From Isoetes taiwanensis (taxonomy: Eukaryota; Streptophyta; Lycopodiopsida; Isoetales; Isoetaceae), in the NCBI GenBank assembly GCA_021234155.1, contig JAJEKV010000046.1, forward strand, positions 3,618,983-3,682,982: DNA of 64,000 bases. The letters are read 5' to 3'. Of the stretch, positions 63,590 through 64,000 are shown in pieces; position 1 is the stretch's first letter, and the number at the start of each line of letters is the position of its first letter. The translations under genes and the position numbers were made by a program. The notes beneath the pieces were generated by a model. The model ran no database searches. It was given only the letters and a program-made list of their open reading frames with translations, and was not told the DNA's origin.

Positions 63590-64000
63590 TACTATTATTT
63601 GAGGTGAACTATTATTGTACATGTTAGTGAACTATTGGTCACATTTGTTAATGGTCACATTTGTTGATCTTTGTAAGTTTATGGTTCAAATTGAACCATA
63701 GAAGCTTCCTATAGACTCCTCAAACTTTATCAAAATTGAACCATAAACTTTATAAGTGAACTTTATGAAGTTTATGGTAGACATACTATTTCTATGGTCA
63801 TTTGTTAATCTTATGAAGTTTATGGTTCAAAATTTTACAAAGCAATGTGCATGTTCATATGCAAGCAATGGTCACAAATTTGCAAAGCACCTAACTAGCA
63901 TGTTCATTATGCAAAAAGTAATGGTCCTAATTATGTTTATCATGGTCACCATTTGCAAAGCATTGTGCATGTTCATATGCAAAAGCAATACGTAACTAGC
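63590..64000 (+). repeat. Degenerate short-period repeat tract
   Basis: Words such as GGTCACATTTGTTRAT, AAGTTTATGGTTCAAA, TTTGCAAAGCA, TGTGCATGTTCATATGCAA and TAACTAGC recur irregularly to the window edge. The block TTTGCAAAGCA..CATGTTCAT(T)ATGCAA returns roughly every 60-110 bp. The tract continues past the window. Confidence 0.7.

Overview
This window is nuclear DNA from a land plant with a repeat-rich genome. The evidence is a spliced multi-exon gene with GT...AG introns, remnants of plant-type families (pentatricopeptide repeat protein, ER-type calcium ATPase, class I histone deacetylase), degenerate Ty3/gypsy and non-LTR retrotransposons, tRNA-derived SINEs and long TC/TG microsatellites. 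A non-flowering plant such as a fern is my guess from the look of the LINE family, but nothing in the window proves it.

Layout. 1-2.0 kb: a TATA/telo-box promoter-like segment, a short first-exon-like ORF and a GC-richer tract, possibly part of an LTR element. 4.4-6.65 kb: a tandem repeat, a decayed Ty3/gypsy gag (minus) and an unrecognised coding relic. 8.1-11.9 kb: a duplicated dispersed repeat, a 440-bp hairpin element and a tandem duplication. 15.4-16.5 kb: a PPR pseudogene (minus). 18.6-21.8 kb: the one convincingly intact gene, a NUMOD3-motif protein (plus) whose splice phases all agree. 25.0-28.7 kb: a nest of LINE fragments, tRNA-SINE pieces, a ~380-bp repeat and TC/AG/TG microsatellites. 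30.9-31.6 kb: a possible small two-exon gene end. 32.9-34.1 kb: an A-tailed retroposed sequence (minus). 34.9 kb: a second ~380-bp repeat copy. 36.0-39.1 kb: a segment bounded by two copies of a terminal-like repeat that holds an ER-type Ca2+-ATPase pseudogene next to a truncated histone deacetylase pseudogene. 42.1-46.9 kb: two LINE copies (one running from endonuclease to C-terminus), a SINE inserted with a target-site duplication, and a Ty3/gypsy reverse transcriptase relic. 47.4 kb: an A30-tailed retrocopy end. 48.1-52.3 kb: three more copies of the terminal-like repeat. 52.3-64 kb: mostly featureless AT-rich DNA.

The genes do not form a pathway. The coherent themes are transposon nesting, gene-fragment relics and microsatellites that sit at retroelement tails. 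The most unusual structure is a seven-copy repeat with a palindromic GC-rich core (17.2, 36.1, 39.1, 42.1, 48.1, 48.7 and 52.3 kb) and a shared sharp edge; it may mark the ends of a mobile element family able to carry host gene fragments.
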